Shown: positions 1 to 11,812, counted from the first letter of the stretch. The stretch: DNA of 64,000 nucleotides from Metaphire vulgaris (GCA_018105865.1 CM030862.1:7246979-7310978), one strand, 5' to 3'. Translations and numbers: made by a program. Notes: a model not told the origin generated them from the letters alone.

Positions 1-59
1 TTCGTTTAGAAAAAATTATGCGCTTTCATTCGATTTATGACCGATCCAAAATTTCTGAG

Positions 60-300
60 TTCTTACATATATTTTGCTCATTTTCTGCTTTACCTAATCT
101 AATCTAATCTTAAACTGCTATAGCGCCACTTCATAATGCACAGGAGCATCAACCGATGGCACACCAAATCCAAATAATTAAAAATCCAGGTCAAATCCAG
201 GGTATCCGGCCAGGCAAACAGGTGGCAGTCTATGGTGGATAGGCCAGGTCAAAAAGATGGGTTTTTAACCTACATGTTGCTTGGGTTAAATTATTATGAT
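60..300 (-). mobile_element. LINE 3'-end fragment
   Basis: On the minus strand TCRLKTHLFDLAYPP ends an ORF near 235, as in the C terminus of CR1/L2-like LINEs. The adjacent ATAGCGCCACT and GCATCAACCGATGGC sequence recurs near 9980 and 14395-14640, so it is a shared 3' untranslated tail. Confidence 0.5.
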
Positions 301-454
301 GAGCCCACATCTTTAAATTCATTTTATAGCTACAGTCAAAACCACTTAATGTAACGCTCGATTGACTATTCATGTTGCATTTGGCAGAGTTGATATATGA
401 ATTGACGTGGATTGAGTATAGAATAATATCAGAATCATCCTGCCATTCCGGCGA

Positions 455-1178
455 TGACATGGGTTAACTGCCTCCACAAAGTCCTGTCTTGTGCAGCTCA
501 ATGTTCTGGTACTGTCATACAGGTCTATTCCATGATGTTCTTCATCCAGGACATTTCGTGGTCTTCCTCTGCATAAGTGTCCTTCTGTGATCCCTAGCAT
601 TATGCAGTGTTTATTCTAGGCCTTCTCTTCCCCCCCCCCACAGTTTTAAAATTTCCCAAAAAATTTCTTTATGTTGCATTGGGAATGGAAATCCCCCCCA
701 AAGTGTGACGAGTGGGGTTTTTTCTAGAGGGAGGGGGAAAATATAAAAATGATCATTTTTTGCTTGTGAGAGCATTGATGAAGGATATGAAATATAAATA
801 AATAAGATGACCTTTTTTGCTTGTCACCACATCCGGAGAGGGAAAAAGTAAAAATTATAAGGGCGACCTTTTTTTGCTAGTCAAGGTTTTTGGGGAGACA
901 AACCTTCTCCCCCCCAAACATTTCAAACTCCTTCCCCCCCAATGTCAAGGCGGCTAGGATAAACACTGAGCATTATGGACTCTTCTATAGTGTTTTCGTG
1001 TCTTGCAACCATGTCCAGAACATTTAAATTGTCTTTCTTTCGCTCTTGCAAGTAGCAGCCTTTCCATTCCTGCTTTGTTGAGTACTTTATTTGTTAGTCT
1101 TTTTTTCTCTTTGTATACGTGAATAATTGAATAGTATAGTGACTGAATGTCTGAAATAATGTGTTGACAGCAGAACAC
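455..1178 (-). mobile_element. LINE fragment (reverse transcriptase C-terminal end), split by a MITE
   Basis: Minus-strand pieces NKVLNKAGMERLLLARAKER (near 1100) and MLGITEGHLCRGRP plus a later TLSCTRQDFVEAV (604 down to 455) match in order the C terminus of endonuclease/reverse-transcriptase LINE proteins. The MITE at 605-968 splits the fragment. It is 5' truncated and frameshifted. Confidence 0.6.
605..968. mobile_element. hAT-like MITE inserted in a LINE fragment
   Basis: Inverted ends CAGTGTTTATTCTAGG and CTAGGATAAACACTG, flanked by the 9-bp direct repeat AGCATTATG (596-604, 969-977). It contains three copies of the internal CTTTTTTGCTTGTC-type motif (near 756, 810 and 866). Confidence 0.85.
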
Positions 1179-2690
1179 TGGTAGTAGCCACAGGGGCTGG
1201 GCCCCTATTCGGGCTGAGGCTGGTCATGGGGTTGGTGCAAAACCATTGAGAAATGTTGGAGGGTGGGTAGAATGATCGAAGAGAGTTCGTGAATGTGAGC
1301 AGAACTGCTTTACGATGACCATTTTGCTCATCTGAGACTTTTTAACCCAAAAATGTTGAGGTGTCTTCCCCTCCCCCGCATCCGACCATTCCAGAACCCT
1401 GGCTACACCACTGCAAGAGATGGATGAGAGTAAAGAAGGTTTTACTGCTTAGAATATGAATTATTGCTTTTTCGCATTGATAAGAAATATAATTTGCCGG
1501 GTATTGTACAAAATCACTAATGCACTTGTAAGATTAGACAATGCGGATTTTATATATCTTGCAACTTATACACTGTTATGCCAGATTCAAATTCCAGTAC
1601 TGTACAAACGTACCAATTCTTGGAGACCAATGAAGTTTTTCTGTAGTTTTCAGTGTAACTGAATGTTAGCATCTGCCCGATTCTAGTGTTTGTGTCTTTT
1701 ACCAAAGCATCTACACAAATCAGCTCTCGTGTTTTACAATAGGCATTTTCTGTAATTACAGTGTAACTTAACCTGAAAACGGTTTTTATATATAAGGGTA
1801 TAACTAGGATTTTCTACTCCAGACATTTGATCAACTTTTCTAATTTCTTGTATTATATTCAGTTTTTCAGTTTTATAATTGAGTACACATTGGATGATTG
1901 TTATTATGATTATGATGATTATTATGATGATTATTATGATGATTATAATGATAGCATGAATGTTGTCAAATGCATCATGTTATATTTACTGTGTTATGAA
2001 GATTTTATTGTTACTGGCACTAGATCTCATAATGCATTATATATCAGCTGTGCATGTTATGTAGCTAATCTAGACATTCTTGTATTTTATATCTGGCACA
2101 GCCCAGTAGGCCTTTAGAACAATATTGAGACCAGAGTAATGCATGACAATAAAATGCTTTATGCTGTTTCTGTGGCTTCGTGAATTGGTTCTTGGTGATT
2201 TTTACTGAAACTGACACTCATAATTAAGCAATTTATAGTTACACTCTTCACATCGACGAATTCTAAATAAGATTTAAGAGCAAACAGCAGTGGTCAAGTG
2301 GTTACTGTTAGTATGCTAGAAATCAATAAACTTTGCCGAAAAGGGGGAATTTTATCCATAATTTTACTAATTATTTTAACATTTTACCGAAAAATAGGTT
2401 GACAAGCAAAAAAAGGTAATCTCAGTTAGTTTTACTAGACTTTTACCCAAAAATAGGTTTTCACAAGCAAAAATACAACTCTGAAAGTCCGGTGGGGGAT
2501 GCAAAAAAATAATGTTAGCTATAGTACCAAAGTATAGTACCAACGATTATTACCGTTATTTTAGAAATAGGAGTTTGTCAAATTGCCTACTTATCCACAA
2601 AGACATGAATAAGAATGAATAACAATGTGTGATGAAGTGTTTCATTGTGTTCTTTACCTGCATTTACAATTTACACTGTTAATTACTTAG
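1179..2690. other. AT-rich intergenic stretch without recognisable gene
   Basis: It contains short ORFs without recognisable domains, a (GATTAT)-type microsatellite near 1900-1950 and, around 2400-2480, two copies of the GACAAGCAAAAA motif typical of local MITEs. No exon, RNA gene or complete element was found. Confidence 0.5.
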
Positions 2691-2737
2691 AGTCTTAGAC
2701 TTAGGCTTAGACCAAGGTATTACCGGTACTTGTAATC

Positions 2738-2811
2738 ATGTGCGGCCCCCGACGTTGGGCTTGTGGTCCAATGCGGTCCGCCATCTGATTTGAGTTGGAG
2801 ACCCTGAGTTA
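2738..2811. mobile_element. Right end of a hAT element (fragment)
   Basis: The sequence reads TGCGGCCCCCGAC and ends GTTGGAGACCCTG, whose reverse complement begins CAGGGTCTCCAAC, a common hAT terminus. No matching left end or target duplication was found. Confidence 0.4.
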
Positions 2812-3046
2812 TAATTAATATTTACAGACGAATTCATAGCAATACCTGTTTTATTCAAGAAATAAGTGATTTGAAGCATTAATCTTGGCATTGGAAGGAT
2901 GAGGTGTCAACGCGTTGTGACGTCAATATTTATGGGGTCTGACTTTTATGACGACTTGTGACTAGAGGGAAGTAGGGGGCAAAAACTGCCAAAATCGCGT
3001 GACTTCATTTATGGACGGCCCCTACTAGCAGTTTACGCCTATGCCA

Positions 3047-3530
3047 CAGGTCAGTCCATAATTCCTGGTTCCGGCTAGGGAGGGTATGCAATGAGAAATA
3101 GATGCGTTTTTAGTCGAGACCTGAAGTCAGTCTGGCGGACCTGTGCTGGCAGAGAGTTCCAGACATGGTTTAATCTGGGCCGTTTCCTGGGGAAAATTGC
3201 CATTTTCCCTCCGGAAATTTCAAATTCATCCCCGGAAATTTTGGCATACTACATCAACTAACAGCAGCCCCCTAGCAGAATTCCCTCTGGTTTTCTCATT
3301 CCCCCCTCCGGCTTTCTCAGTTCTCCCCCCCCCCCAGAGTCCAGGAGTCTAGATTAAACACTGGTTCCAGAGCCTGTTGGATCCAGCCACAGAGAAAGCA
3401 CGTTTCGCGATGGTGCTTTCGACATGCCGTTTCTCGTGTTCGCCCAAACTGCTAAACACTAGGCCTGTTCCTGCGATGCAGAAATCGAGATAGATGTTAG
3501 CTATTGAGTCCCTGTTACTTTCCATTTATT
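3047..3530 (-). mobile_element. LINE-derived fragment split by a MITE
   Basis: CAGATGCGTTTTTAGTC-like and AGAGAGTTCCA segments recur at 15810-15945 and 16325-16400, where they belong to LINE 3' regions. The 200-bp MITE at 3164-3363 sits inside and is flanked by GTTCCAGA. Confidence 0.4.
3164..3363. mobile_element. hAT-like MITE, TTTAATCTAG family
   Basis: Ends CATGGTTTAATCTGGGCC and TCTAGATTAAACACTG; perfect 8-bp target duplication GTTCCAGA at 3156-3163 and 3364-3371. The same family occurs at 6555 and 27660. Confidence 0.9.
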
Positions 3531-4170
3531 CTAGTTTTGCATTTTGACGACAGTCGCGCTCAGCACGATCGACACTCGCGGTTGTCGGACGGTGTGTGTA
3601 GGCGACGAGTGGCGATATAATTATTTGAAAAGAGCGCCGGTTTATCGAGTGATTGCAGTCCTTCTGTCTCGACACCGTCGACGAAATTCGATCCCTGCCC
3701 CCACTCCGTTTTCTTTCCACGCCAACTTTTCCGCGGTGAAATCCCAGTTCGTCTCTTGCGGTTTCGCCGCTGCGGACGACCATCTGGAACCGCACGAGAA
3801 GCTCGGATTTCCGTTCCGACGATCGATCGACTGTTATCACTTGAAAGACGTTCATCAATCAACACTCCTCTCCTCTCGATCGATAATTAACTTCGCCGTC
3901 GCCCTGCCCCCAAAAGTGGGCGGGGTCATCAGACGCGGTTGATTGACGGGGGGAGGGGGAGAGGGTGAAGAGACATTTTCGGTCGACGGCGAAATTTCTG
4001 CCCCCGGGCGCTGCAGAACGTTGTTCCGGCGATTGGTAATAGATTGTCTTATTCCGTTGCGATTGATAACTGATCCCGTTGGACGCCGAAGGGTCGTACG
4101 ACCTTGACGATGGTTGTTGCTTATCGGTGACAAAACGCAGAACAAATGACCGCAAATGGACAGCATAATT
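3530..4170. promoter_or_regulatory. CpG-rich, apparently unique block; possible cis-regulatory region
   Basis: CpG-dense sequence in AT-rich surroundings, with overlapping ORFs on both strands (longest about 130 codons) and no recognisable domain. It contains repeated CGATCGATC, ATCAATCA and TTATCAC words. The ORFs overlap antisense and look like a GC by-product. It could be an enhancer, a CpG island of an unseen gene or degenerate repeat. Confidence 0.3.
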
Positions 4171-4390
4171 GTCGTACTCGCTGTCATGCGAATGTCATGC
4201 ACAAAGCATGATTGGGGTTTAGAGTGGTTCAGTGGGGATCTGCCACGTGTGAGAACCACTATATTTCCACCCGGTCATTCATTAACATTATGGCCTGGCT
4301 GTGTGATCTCAGTCTCCAGTATTCTCCTTCTTTGTCTTCTTGTCTTTGAGTCTATCAATGACAACAAAACTTTGAAGTAGGCCTATAAAA

Positions 4391-4655
4391 AGTCCTTCCC
4401 CGAGCCTCACGGGCTCACAAGGCGGCGCTGATCTCCGTTTCTATAGCCCTCAGCCAGGCGTGCAATGCCACGGATACGGGGCTAGTGTATCGTATAGCGT
4501 ACCTGTTTGACTTATCGCAGAGATTTTTACCACTGTTCCTCATTTTACCACCGCGAAAAAGGCTGAGTCGACCTTTATGGCTCCTGCGGGACTCGAACCC
4601 GCGACCTCCTGCTCCATCGTCCAACGTTTTTACCACTCTGCTAACTTCCCATCCC
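4391..4655 (-). mobile_element. tRNA-derived SINE
   Basis: On the minus strand the head reads GGGATGGGAAGTTAGCAGAG with a B-box-like GGTTCGAGTCCCGC, then body words GTCGACTCAGCC and the end GAGGCTCGGGGAAGG. It matches the copy at 56823-57090 almost throughout. The tRNA-like head lacks a full cloverleaf, so it is not a tRNA gene. Confidence 0.8.
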
Positions 4656-5084
4656 AAGTAGGCCTATACATTGTCACAAATGTCTAATTCAGTTATGGTA
4701 CTCATCACTTTACACTTTTCTGTTCGGAAATTGTTCCACAGTCAAATGGTGGGCCTATACAGTACAAGACCAATCTAGTATTTGTCTTGCTATTATACTA
4801 TAGTAAAGAAGTGCAGAGGCGGACCTTAATAATCGCCTTCATAACTATTATCATTATTCACCTCATGTCTGTTAGATATAGTAGATAGGGATTGGCTGTA
4901 ATGTTATTAGTTGATTTCTTATTGGATGTTATCTATAATAAAAGACTAAGTTCACAGTCAATTAGTTTCCTCTGACTCGCTTGCGACATCAGACATTGAG
5001 AATATTACAAGACAGTCAATTCCATCAATCTGAGTTGGTTCCCCAGGTATTTGTCTTGTTATTATACAGTACTGAAGATGAAAG

Positions 5085-5602
5085 ATCTCATGAGTCGTGA
5101 TAAGAGATTTCAACATCGAGTGCAAGAAGAGGCTCATCCAATGCTACGTCTTCCCAGTGCTGACTTATGGATGTGAAACCTGGACAATGAACAGGAAGAT
5201 TACGAAAAAGGTCACAGCCAGTGACGCAGCCACAGGGTTGTTTGGTCATTTCAAAAAAATATGACCAACACAATTGATGCAAATCCGTTGACTTTTTTGC
5301 TGAAAGAGGGGTGTACTGGAGGCCGGCCGCGGCCCCCGCTGGGGTTCAGTTGCATACTGCCTCCAGTTAACAACCCCACTTTGCCTAAGCTGGCTACGTC
5401 ACTGATCACAGCATTTGAATTATGGTATTACAGAAGGACCTTGAGAATCAGCTGGATGGACAAGGTAACAAACGAAAAGTCCTAGAAAGAAACGGGAAAT
5501 AATAAGAAGAAAAATTCCTATGCTGATCACATCATGAGAGGTTCAGCTGGAGACCTGCCACTGATAATAATGGAAGGTAGAATAGAAGGAATTCAATACG
5601 GG
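5085..5602 (+). mobile_element. LINE fragment (RT C terminus), split by a MITE
   Basis: Reading through a frameshift: KKRLIQCYVFPVLTYGCETW then, after the MITE, AFELWYYRRTLRISWMDKV and DHIMRGSAGDLP, the standard order at the end of LINE endonuclease/RT proteins. It is truncated at both ends. Next to it, at 5603, starts a sequence CGGGGCTGTCCATTAATTAC resembling the Harbinger-type MITE end at 43135. Confidence 0.75.
5219..5404. mobile_element. hAT-like MITE inside a LINE fragment
   Basis: Ends CAGTGACGCAGCC and GGCTACGTCACTG; target duplication GTCACAGC / ATCACAGC (7/8). The interrupted LINE reading resumes on the far side, which confirms the boundaries. Confidence 0.85.
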
Positions 5603-5942
5603 GCTGTCCATTAATTACGTCAAACAAAATAGAGGGAGGGGTTTGACAAATTTTGACAATTGTTGACAGGGGAAGGGGCCAAGAGAAGTTCACGTCAACA
5701 ATTTAATTTTTTTACAAATGATAAAAATAAGAAATTTCATGGAATACTATTTAATATAACGGAAAAAAGCCTGCCAAGCAACAAACAAGGTCATCACCAC
5801 CACATTATGAATTTATGACACCTGATGAACAAAAGAAAGGGGAAATGGTCATCACAGCAAATATAATAACCTTCTAAACGTTTTAGGGAGACCCGTCACT
5901 TAGTTGGAGGTCAAAAGTTTTTGACATAATCATAGGGAAGTC

Positions 5943-6202
5943 CAGAGACGTCATTTCACTGTATTTTAGGGGGGGCAAAACACTTTTGACCTGACAAGTT
6001 ACAAGTTGGCGAAAAAGCTGACGACCTTTTTTTGCTTGTCAGCCAATTTTCACGGTTAGTTAAAGTAGTTACTTCAAATTACTCGACATCATCAAGCACT
6101 CCTTTAGGGCGTGTAAAATCTAAATAACACAAACATTGGCAAAAAAAATTTTCCCTCAAAATCAGGGGGCAAATGCCCCCCTGCCCCCAAATGACGTCCC
6201 TG
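5943..6202. mobile_element. hAT-like MITE, GACGTCATTT family
   Basis: Ends CAGAGACGTCATTT and AAATGACGTCCCTG; perfect 8-bp duplication GGGAAGTC (5935-5942, 6203-6210). It contains GACCTTTTTTTGCTTGTCAG near 6024. A related right end lies at about 44048-44106. Confidence 0.9.
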
Positions 6203-6554
6203 GGGAAGTCATTGAAAGTTGACAGTTGTTGACAAGGGGGGCTGGTTTCGAGGCGGGGAGAGCATGGCCGCCGAGATAAATTCCGGGCCTTGGGGCAGAA
6301 CGGTCGCGAGGCACCTAAAGTGATGACGACCTTTTTTTGCTTGTCAGTCTTTTCAGGAGGCAGTTAAACTCTTAAAGCCCTGTCTTGTGCCTTGTTTTAC
6401 GGGCGCTCCAAACGCTCCGGCGCCTTCAACCCTAACCCTAACTTCAGACCCGCCGCCCGGGTCCCCTACAGATCGCCAGGCCCCTGAGCGTTTGCCCCTG
6501 CTCCTCTCGGCGGACCTAGAGGAGAATGTTGATAAATTGTCATCCCATCCCATC

Positions 6555-6724
6555 CAGGGTTTAATCTAGGCCGTTTCCGGGGAAAATTTCCATCCCCCCA
6601 GAAAATTTCAAATCCCCCCGGAAATGTTGGCATACTAGCCTACATCAACTAACAGCAGCCCCCAGCTGATTTTTCCAGGCTTTGTCAGCCTCCCCCCGGA
6701 GTCCATAGTCTAGATTAAACACTG
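6555..6724. mobile_element. hAT-like MITE, TTTAATCTAG family
   Basis: Ends CAGGGTTTAATCTAGGCC and TCTAGATTAAACACTG; perfect target duplication ATCCCATC on both sides. Confidence 0.9.
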
Positions 6725-7361
6725 ATCCCATCCCAACACTGAGATACAAATTTGGGTAATCTAAGAATTTGGGGAGGGGAATTTCCCCCCTCCCTCCCAT
6801 ATCCGGCCTGTATGCAACACTGACATTTAAGTGGAATTACAGGTGAAAAGCTATTCTTTTGTTGTTTAGGAATAAATTACAGGCGCCTACAATAGATTAG
6901 AAGGGTCCAAAGTAAGAGTGAGCCACGGGTCCATGGTTGTGTGTTACGCTACTGTGTGTACAAGCAACAGAGCAAACGCAGCGCGACTTTTACTTCATGT
7001 ACAGGATAATTGTGAGAATCAATGGTGCGTTCAGTTCTTTAGTTCAACTGAATGAACGACCTCTCTTAAGTGAAAAGAATCGATTCAAAGTGTCCTCAGC
7101 GATCTCTTCAATTCCTCCCCTCTCTCCCCCCTCTCTCTCAGACCTCACGCAGCAGTAATAATATTTTCCCATCCCGGGTATTAATTTGTCGCCGTGCGCC
7201 GACGCGCCGGGCGAACTACAAAGACGGAAGATCTTCTTGTTCTCGCTCTTGTTCTTGTTCTACTTCCGGCCCCTAATGACCGACCGTTCGCCATCTTGGA
7301 TTATCGGGAACAAAAGCCGCAGCGGCAACGAAAGCGCAGCTAATATCGAAGATTTTGCGGG

Positions 7362-7362
<1 letters not shown>
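6725..7362. other. Intergenic, no gene recognised
   Basis: Mostly unique sequence, becoming CpG-richer after 7150. It carries short overlapping ORFs in several frames without domains. Confidence 0.4.

Positions 7363-7417
<55 letters not shown>
7363..7417. repeat. (GA)n microsatellite
   Basis: Uninterrupted GA dinucleotide run of about 27 units. Confidence 0.98.
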
Positions 7418-7424
<7 letters not shown>

Positions 7425-7648
7425 TGACAGACCCTCACATCCCATTCACCTCTTCTCTCCCTCCCATCCCATCCATCCACCCACCCATCCACCGGAACCC
7501 ATCGCAGACATCTCGAAGCGGCGGCAATAATTCGCACCACTTTGATCCGCAGTGGACTCCCTCCTCCCCATCCCCTTCCCACCCACCCCCACCCACCCCG
7601 CCCTCCCCTACTCGCGTCCAACGTCGGCTTCTAATTACACGGCGTCGC

Positions 7649-7693
7649 CAACAGAGGGCGCGACCGACGCGGCGTCGGTTGCGCCCTCTGTTG
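7649..7693. repeat. 45-bp near-perfect inverted repeat
   Basis: The left arm CAACAGAGGGCGCGACC pairs with GGTTGCGCCCTCTGTTG on the right, with one mismatch and essentially no loop (centre GACGCGGCGTC). Confidence 0.85.
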
Positions 7694-7843
7694 TAGTATT
7701 TAGCGACGGACGATATCTGTGGCTGGGGCTGAGTCCTGAGTGTCTTTCATTTGATTAGATGCACTGATGTCGTCGTCGTCGTCATCGTCATCATCATCGT
7801 CATCGTCATCGCTGTAATCTGCTTGTTAAGATGGCGACATTGC

Positions 7844-8006
7844 TTCTTCTTCTTCTTCTTCCTCCTCCTCCTCCTCTTCCTATTTTCTCCTTCTTCCTCC
7901 TCCTCCCATTTTCTTATCCTTTTCGTCCTCCTCTTTTTCCTCCTCCTCCTCCTCCTCCTCCTCCTCCTCCTCCTCCTCCTCCTCCTCCTCCTCCTCCTCC
8001 TCCTCT
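7844..8006. repeat. (TTC)n/(TCC)n polypyrimidine microsatellite
   Basis: CTT repeats grade into a run of about 24 CTC/TCC units at 7937-8005, leaving one strand purine-only for long stretches. The leucine- and proline-rich ORFs here are repeat artefacts. Confidence 0.95.
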
Positions 8007-8297
8007 ATTGTTCTTCCTGTTCTTGTACCTTTTGTTCTTGTCCTTGTTCTTCTTCTACTTCTTGCAACTGTTTGCCTTTACGTAGTTCATCTGAACTGCC
8101 TTGGTCGAAATGAATGCGTAATGCGTGACCAGGCGGAAAGTAGGTTTGATGCAATAGGCTTAGATGCTGAGGCTGACGACGTAGGTTGAGTTTCTTCAGT
8201 TACTGCTCTGCGTTCTGCGTTGGCAAAACAGACATTTCCTTTGAGAAGAGTGCTTCTGAAACGATGGAAGCTTCACAAGATACTGCATGCAGGTGAT

Positions 8298-8301
<4 letters not shown>

Positions 8302-8334
<33 letters not shown>

Positions 8335-8512
8335 CAAATGGACAAATGGATAGAAAGGAAGAGACGGGGAAGACAGAGATATAGATACATCATACAGAGA
8401 CACAGACAACAGAGACAGGGACAGATACAGAGAGACAGAAAGAGAGACAGAAAGAGAGACAGAAAGAGAGACAGAAAGAGAGACAGAAAGAGAGACAGAA
8501 AGAGAGACAGAA

Positions 8513-8586
<74 letters not shown>
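8302..8586. repeat. (GA)n and 12-bp GAGAGACAGAAA tandem repeats
   Basis: A GA run at 8302-8330, then about eight units of a 12-bp repeat (AGAGAGACAGAA) from 8430, running into another GA run to 8586. Confidence 0.95.
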
Positions 8587-8589
<3 letters not shown>

Positions 8590-8694
8590 TGTATTGAAAT
8601 ACAGTAGGCCTACGCAAATTTTAATTTAGCGATTTGGAAAGCGCATATACTCAATTATTAAGAGGGTTTCTACTCCGTCGCAAGGGTTCGAACA

Positions 8695-8697
<3 letters not shown>

Positions 8698-8746
<49 letters not shown>
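8698..8746. repeat. (GT)n microsatellite
   Basis: Uninterrupted GT run of about 24 units. Confidence 0.98.
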
Positions 8747-8749
<3 letters not shown>

Positions 8750-9039
8750 CCCTTAAATTGCTTCGTGCAGTTGGTCCACTGTGGATCATGCTTTATGTCT
8801 GAAGTGGACATGCATTCACCGATCAAAAAATCCTCCAAACTGCAAATTCTTGAAATGGCCGGCTGTCTACGATTACGCAACAGTAAATACTACGAGCATT
8901 ACAACGGACGCCGGTTACGCAATACGCCCAATCGATTGGTCAAGTCCATTAGATAAGCAGGTTTCGTAACTTCCAGGCGATTCATAATTTATTCATTCTC
9001 ACTAAGAGATCAATTCTCAAAGGACTGGAATCCAGAGAA

Positions 9040-9409
9040 TTAATTTTAAGCTGCGAAAAAGACTTCAATATTGTGGATTGACAACGTTAGAAAGGAGAAG
9101 AGAGAGAGAGAGAGATTTGATAGAAACATAAAAAATAATGACTGGGAAAGTAGATGTGCCATACGATCTATTCTTTACATTGGCACACGATAAAAGACTT
9201 CAATACTGTGGATTGACAACGTTAGAAAGGAGAAGAAAAAGCAGCACAAGAGGACACAAATGCAGATTGTTTAAAAGTATAGAGGGTGGGCCCAAGAAAT
9301 GATTTTTGGGGCAAAGACTGTGGACAAATGGAGCAGTTTGGACGAGGTGGGAGTGACAGTTGAAACAGTAAACGGATTCAAAGGCTATCTCGGAAAACTA
9401 GGTTATTGA
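9040..9409 (+). mobile_element. LINE 3' ORF remnant with a 43-bp direct repeat
   Basis: The end of a frame reads VDKWSSLDEVGVTVETVNGF then KGYLGKLGY before TGA at 9407, resembling the C terminus of CR1/L2-type LINEs. A segment GACTTCAATATTGTGGATTG and its continuation (9060-9103) is repeated at 9192-9236. Confidence 0.5.
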
Positions 9410-9702
9410 ATGCGGAGAGTTACTACAGTGGCTTTCACACAGACTTACTTAGCTTCCTAAACCACTTTAAATCACATTATTATTATATATGATTAATTTT
9501 AGCAAAACGTAAGGCCGGCTCTGGGTCCAACAGAATAGGGAGCGAAGATTTCTAGAATCGGATGTCCCTGAAAAGGTTTCCGAAAGGTCTAGGAACCTAT
9601 ATTTGACGTTTTCAATCAATCAACCAGTCAACAAGTCAATCAATCAATCAATCGATCGATCAATCAGTCAAACAAACAATAAAGTTATGTGGCGTCTCTA
9701 TA

Positions 9703-9960
9703 CAGGGCCATCTTTAGAATTTTGGGCGCCCTGGGCAGATTTTCATTTTCGGAAATTTTCGCCCATTCACATCACATACGGAAAAAGCCTGACGAGCAAA
9801 AAAAGAGTTAAAAAATCTTCTCAGCTCCCCGAAATAACCTGACGAGCAAAAAAAACGTTATTCGCTCATAAACAAATTTGCATCCCCGTTTTATTTCGAC
9901 CCTACAAAATTTTTCGCCCCTAGGCAGTGCCTAAACTGCCTAATGGTTAAGGTGGCCCTG
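9703..9960. mobile_element. hAT-like MITE
   Basis: Ends CAGGGCCATCTTTAG and GGTTAAGGTGGCCCTG; perfect duplication TCTCTATA at 9695-9702 and 9961-9968. It contains two inverted copies of the internal motif (CTGACGAGCAAAAAAA near 9790 and 9839). Confidence 0.9.
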
Positions 9961-11113
9961 TCTCTATATATTATAATGATTAGAGCATCAACCAATGGCG
10001 CACCAAATCCAATATGAATTAAAACCTGTCCAGGTATTGGCAGTTGATCAAGTATACAAGTACACTCAGAGTACTTGTGTTTGAGAGTCAGACCAGTGGG
10101 GGGAGGGTAGATAATTTTTAGGGGTTTCATTTGCTGAATAAGATTGTTGAGCAAGTTAATGACAGCATAAAATCTTTCCCTGCTGCGTATAGAGTGGGGG
10201 GGGGGGGCGGCGGGGGCGGGGAGCCAGTAAGCATTGACTTGGAATTTCCTCCCTACGCAAAATGTAGGCTATTCGATGTAACTTGTTAACACTTTACAGA
10301 CTTAAGGCTCTCTTGAGTATGAGCGCGCTAATCAGTAAAAAGGGAGAATATGTCCTAAGCGTATTTTATTGTCCGACATGCAGGGTGCCATAACGCAATC
10401 GCTACTAATGAGTTTCTTAATCAAATCGACCATGTAATCTGGTTACGATCGCTGCTGTAATCGCTATTACGACCGTACGACCGAGAGGGGATTAATTATA
10501 GATCTAAGTCTGTAGGCTGTATAAGCTGTTTACTCTATAGCGACAAGATAGAGATGTATAGCCTAATCGACCGACCGTCACTGTCGACCTCAATCGTAAA
10601 ATTAATTCTTTGAATTTGAAGACGATCGAAGTCAGAAAAACTTTGCCCCCCAACCTGACAAGTATAGGAGCGCTTTCTGAAAAGAATTACGGTTTCCGAC
10701 GCCACACCCGACGCCACATCTTCACGTTCTGTTCCTGGTAAATTTTTATGATTCCGAAGCTTGTCTTCATTAGGCAAATATAGAATGAATTAGTTCTTGA
10801 TTCTTCGGAGACGCTGTCGTGCAACTATGCAGTATTAACGACTGTAAGGCATCTTTCTCATCTGCGTAAAAGCAACAAGATCATTCCGTAGTGCCGATTG
10901 TTCTAGCGGAGGACCTAGGAGAGCGGGGTGGAAGACGTAGGGGTTCTACGCGATCAACCGTCATCTCCGCTATCTCTTAAAAGCGAGGAAGGTGTCAAAA
11001 TTCGTGTCCGCGTGAAGAATATTTCCTCGCTAGATGTCGTTAACCATACGACGTCCGATGCATGGCGTCGTGGACTCGACGCAAATCGAATTATCCTACT
11101 TAGGCACTTCGGT

Positions 11114-11117
<4 letters not shown>
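9961..11117. other. Intergenic; LINE tail remnant then CpG-containing unique sequence
   Basis: 9980-10040 resembles the LINE tail at 140-215. A G-rich run (10197-10221) follows. 10330-11110 appears unique and moderately CpG-rich, with words such as GATTAATTATAGATC; no ORF looks coding. Confidence 0.4.
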
Positions 11118-11193
<76 letters not shown>

Positions 11194-11274
11194 GACAGAG
11201 AGACACAAACACAGAGACACAGACGCACACAAAGACACACACAGACACACACAGACAACACAGAGAGAAAGAGA
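11118..11274. repeat. (GA)n/(GACA)n/(CACA) microsatellite, interrupted by a hAT-like element
   Basis: A GA run, then GACA units, then CACAGA-type sequence. The same kind of repeat resumes at 13134-13260 beyond the element, so one locus was split by the insertion. Confidence 0.95.
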
Positions 11275-11445
11275 GACATAGACAGGGCCGGAGCTAGCCA
11301 ATCCGGCGCCCTCTGCAAACAGTGACAGACTGTTTCCTCACATACACCTTAACTTCATGATTCTATTGGCAATATAAACTCAATACTGTATAAACAATCT
11401 ACAAACGAACTGCACACATAACGGACTTCTTCGTTATAATACAAC

Positions 11446-11548
<103 letters not shown>

Positions 11549-11707
11549 AATACCTTTATTTTACAGAGAGAAAATGCAGCTACTACAACAAACAGAGCTT
11601 TCATGTTAGCAAATCTCTCGTTTAGTTCAGTTACAGTAAGTCAAAATTAGAACATAGGCCTACATCATTTTATATTGCAGAGTCTAGATTTAAGTTAACC
11701 TAAGCTA

Positions 11708-11812
11708 GAGAACGGGCCGGGCGGCCCGCCCCGCAGATTGTCAAATAAAACGGGCAGAGAGTGACGGGCCGGGCCCGGCCGGGCTGCCATAAGTCGGCCC
11801 GCCCTCTGTTTA
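11708..11812. repeat. GGGCCGGGC-rich repeat, copy 1
   Basis: GC-rich self-complementary words (GGGCCGGGCCCGGCC) ending CTGCCATAAGTCGGCCCG. A related segment lies at about 12547-12660 in the same orientation, with an interior AGAGTGACGG in both. Confidence 0.6.

Noticed and set aside
3526..4259. Overlapping 100-134 codon ORFs on both strands
   Set aside because: No domain, mutual antisense overlap and CpG-rich composition make them chance frames; region kept only as a possible regulatory block.
4415..4657. Possible tRNA gene (GGTTCGAGTCCCGC B-box)
   Set aside because: The same head plus a 200-bp body recurs at 56823, so it is a SINE; a complete cloverleaf is not formed.
8301..8607. CRISPR-like regular repeat array of 12-bp units
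   Set aside because: The units are contiguous without spacers; it is a GA-type minisatellite in animal DNA.
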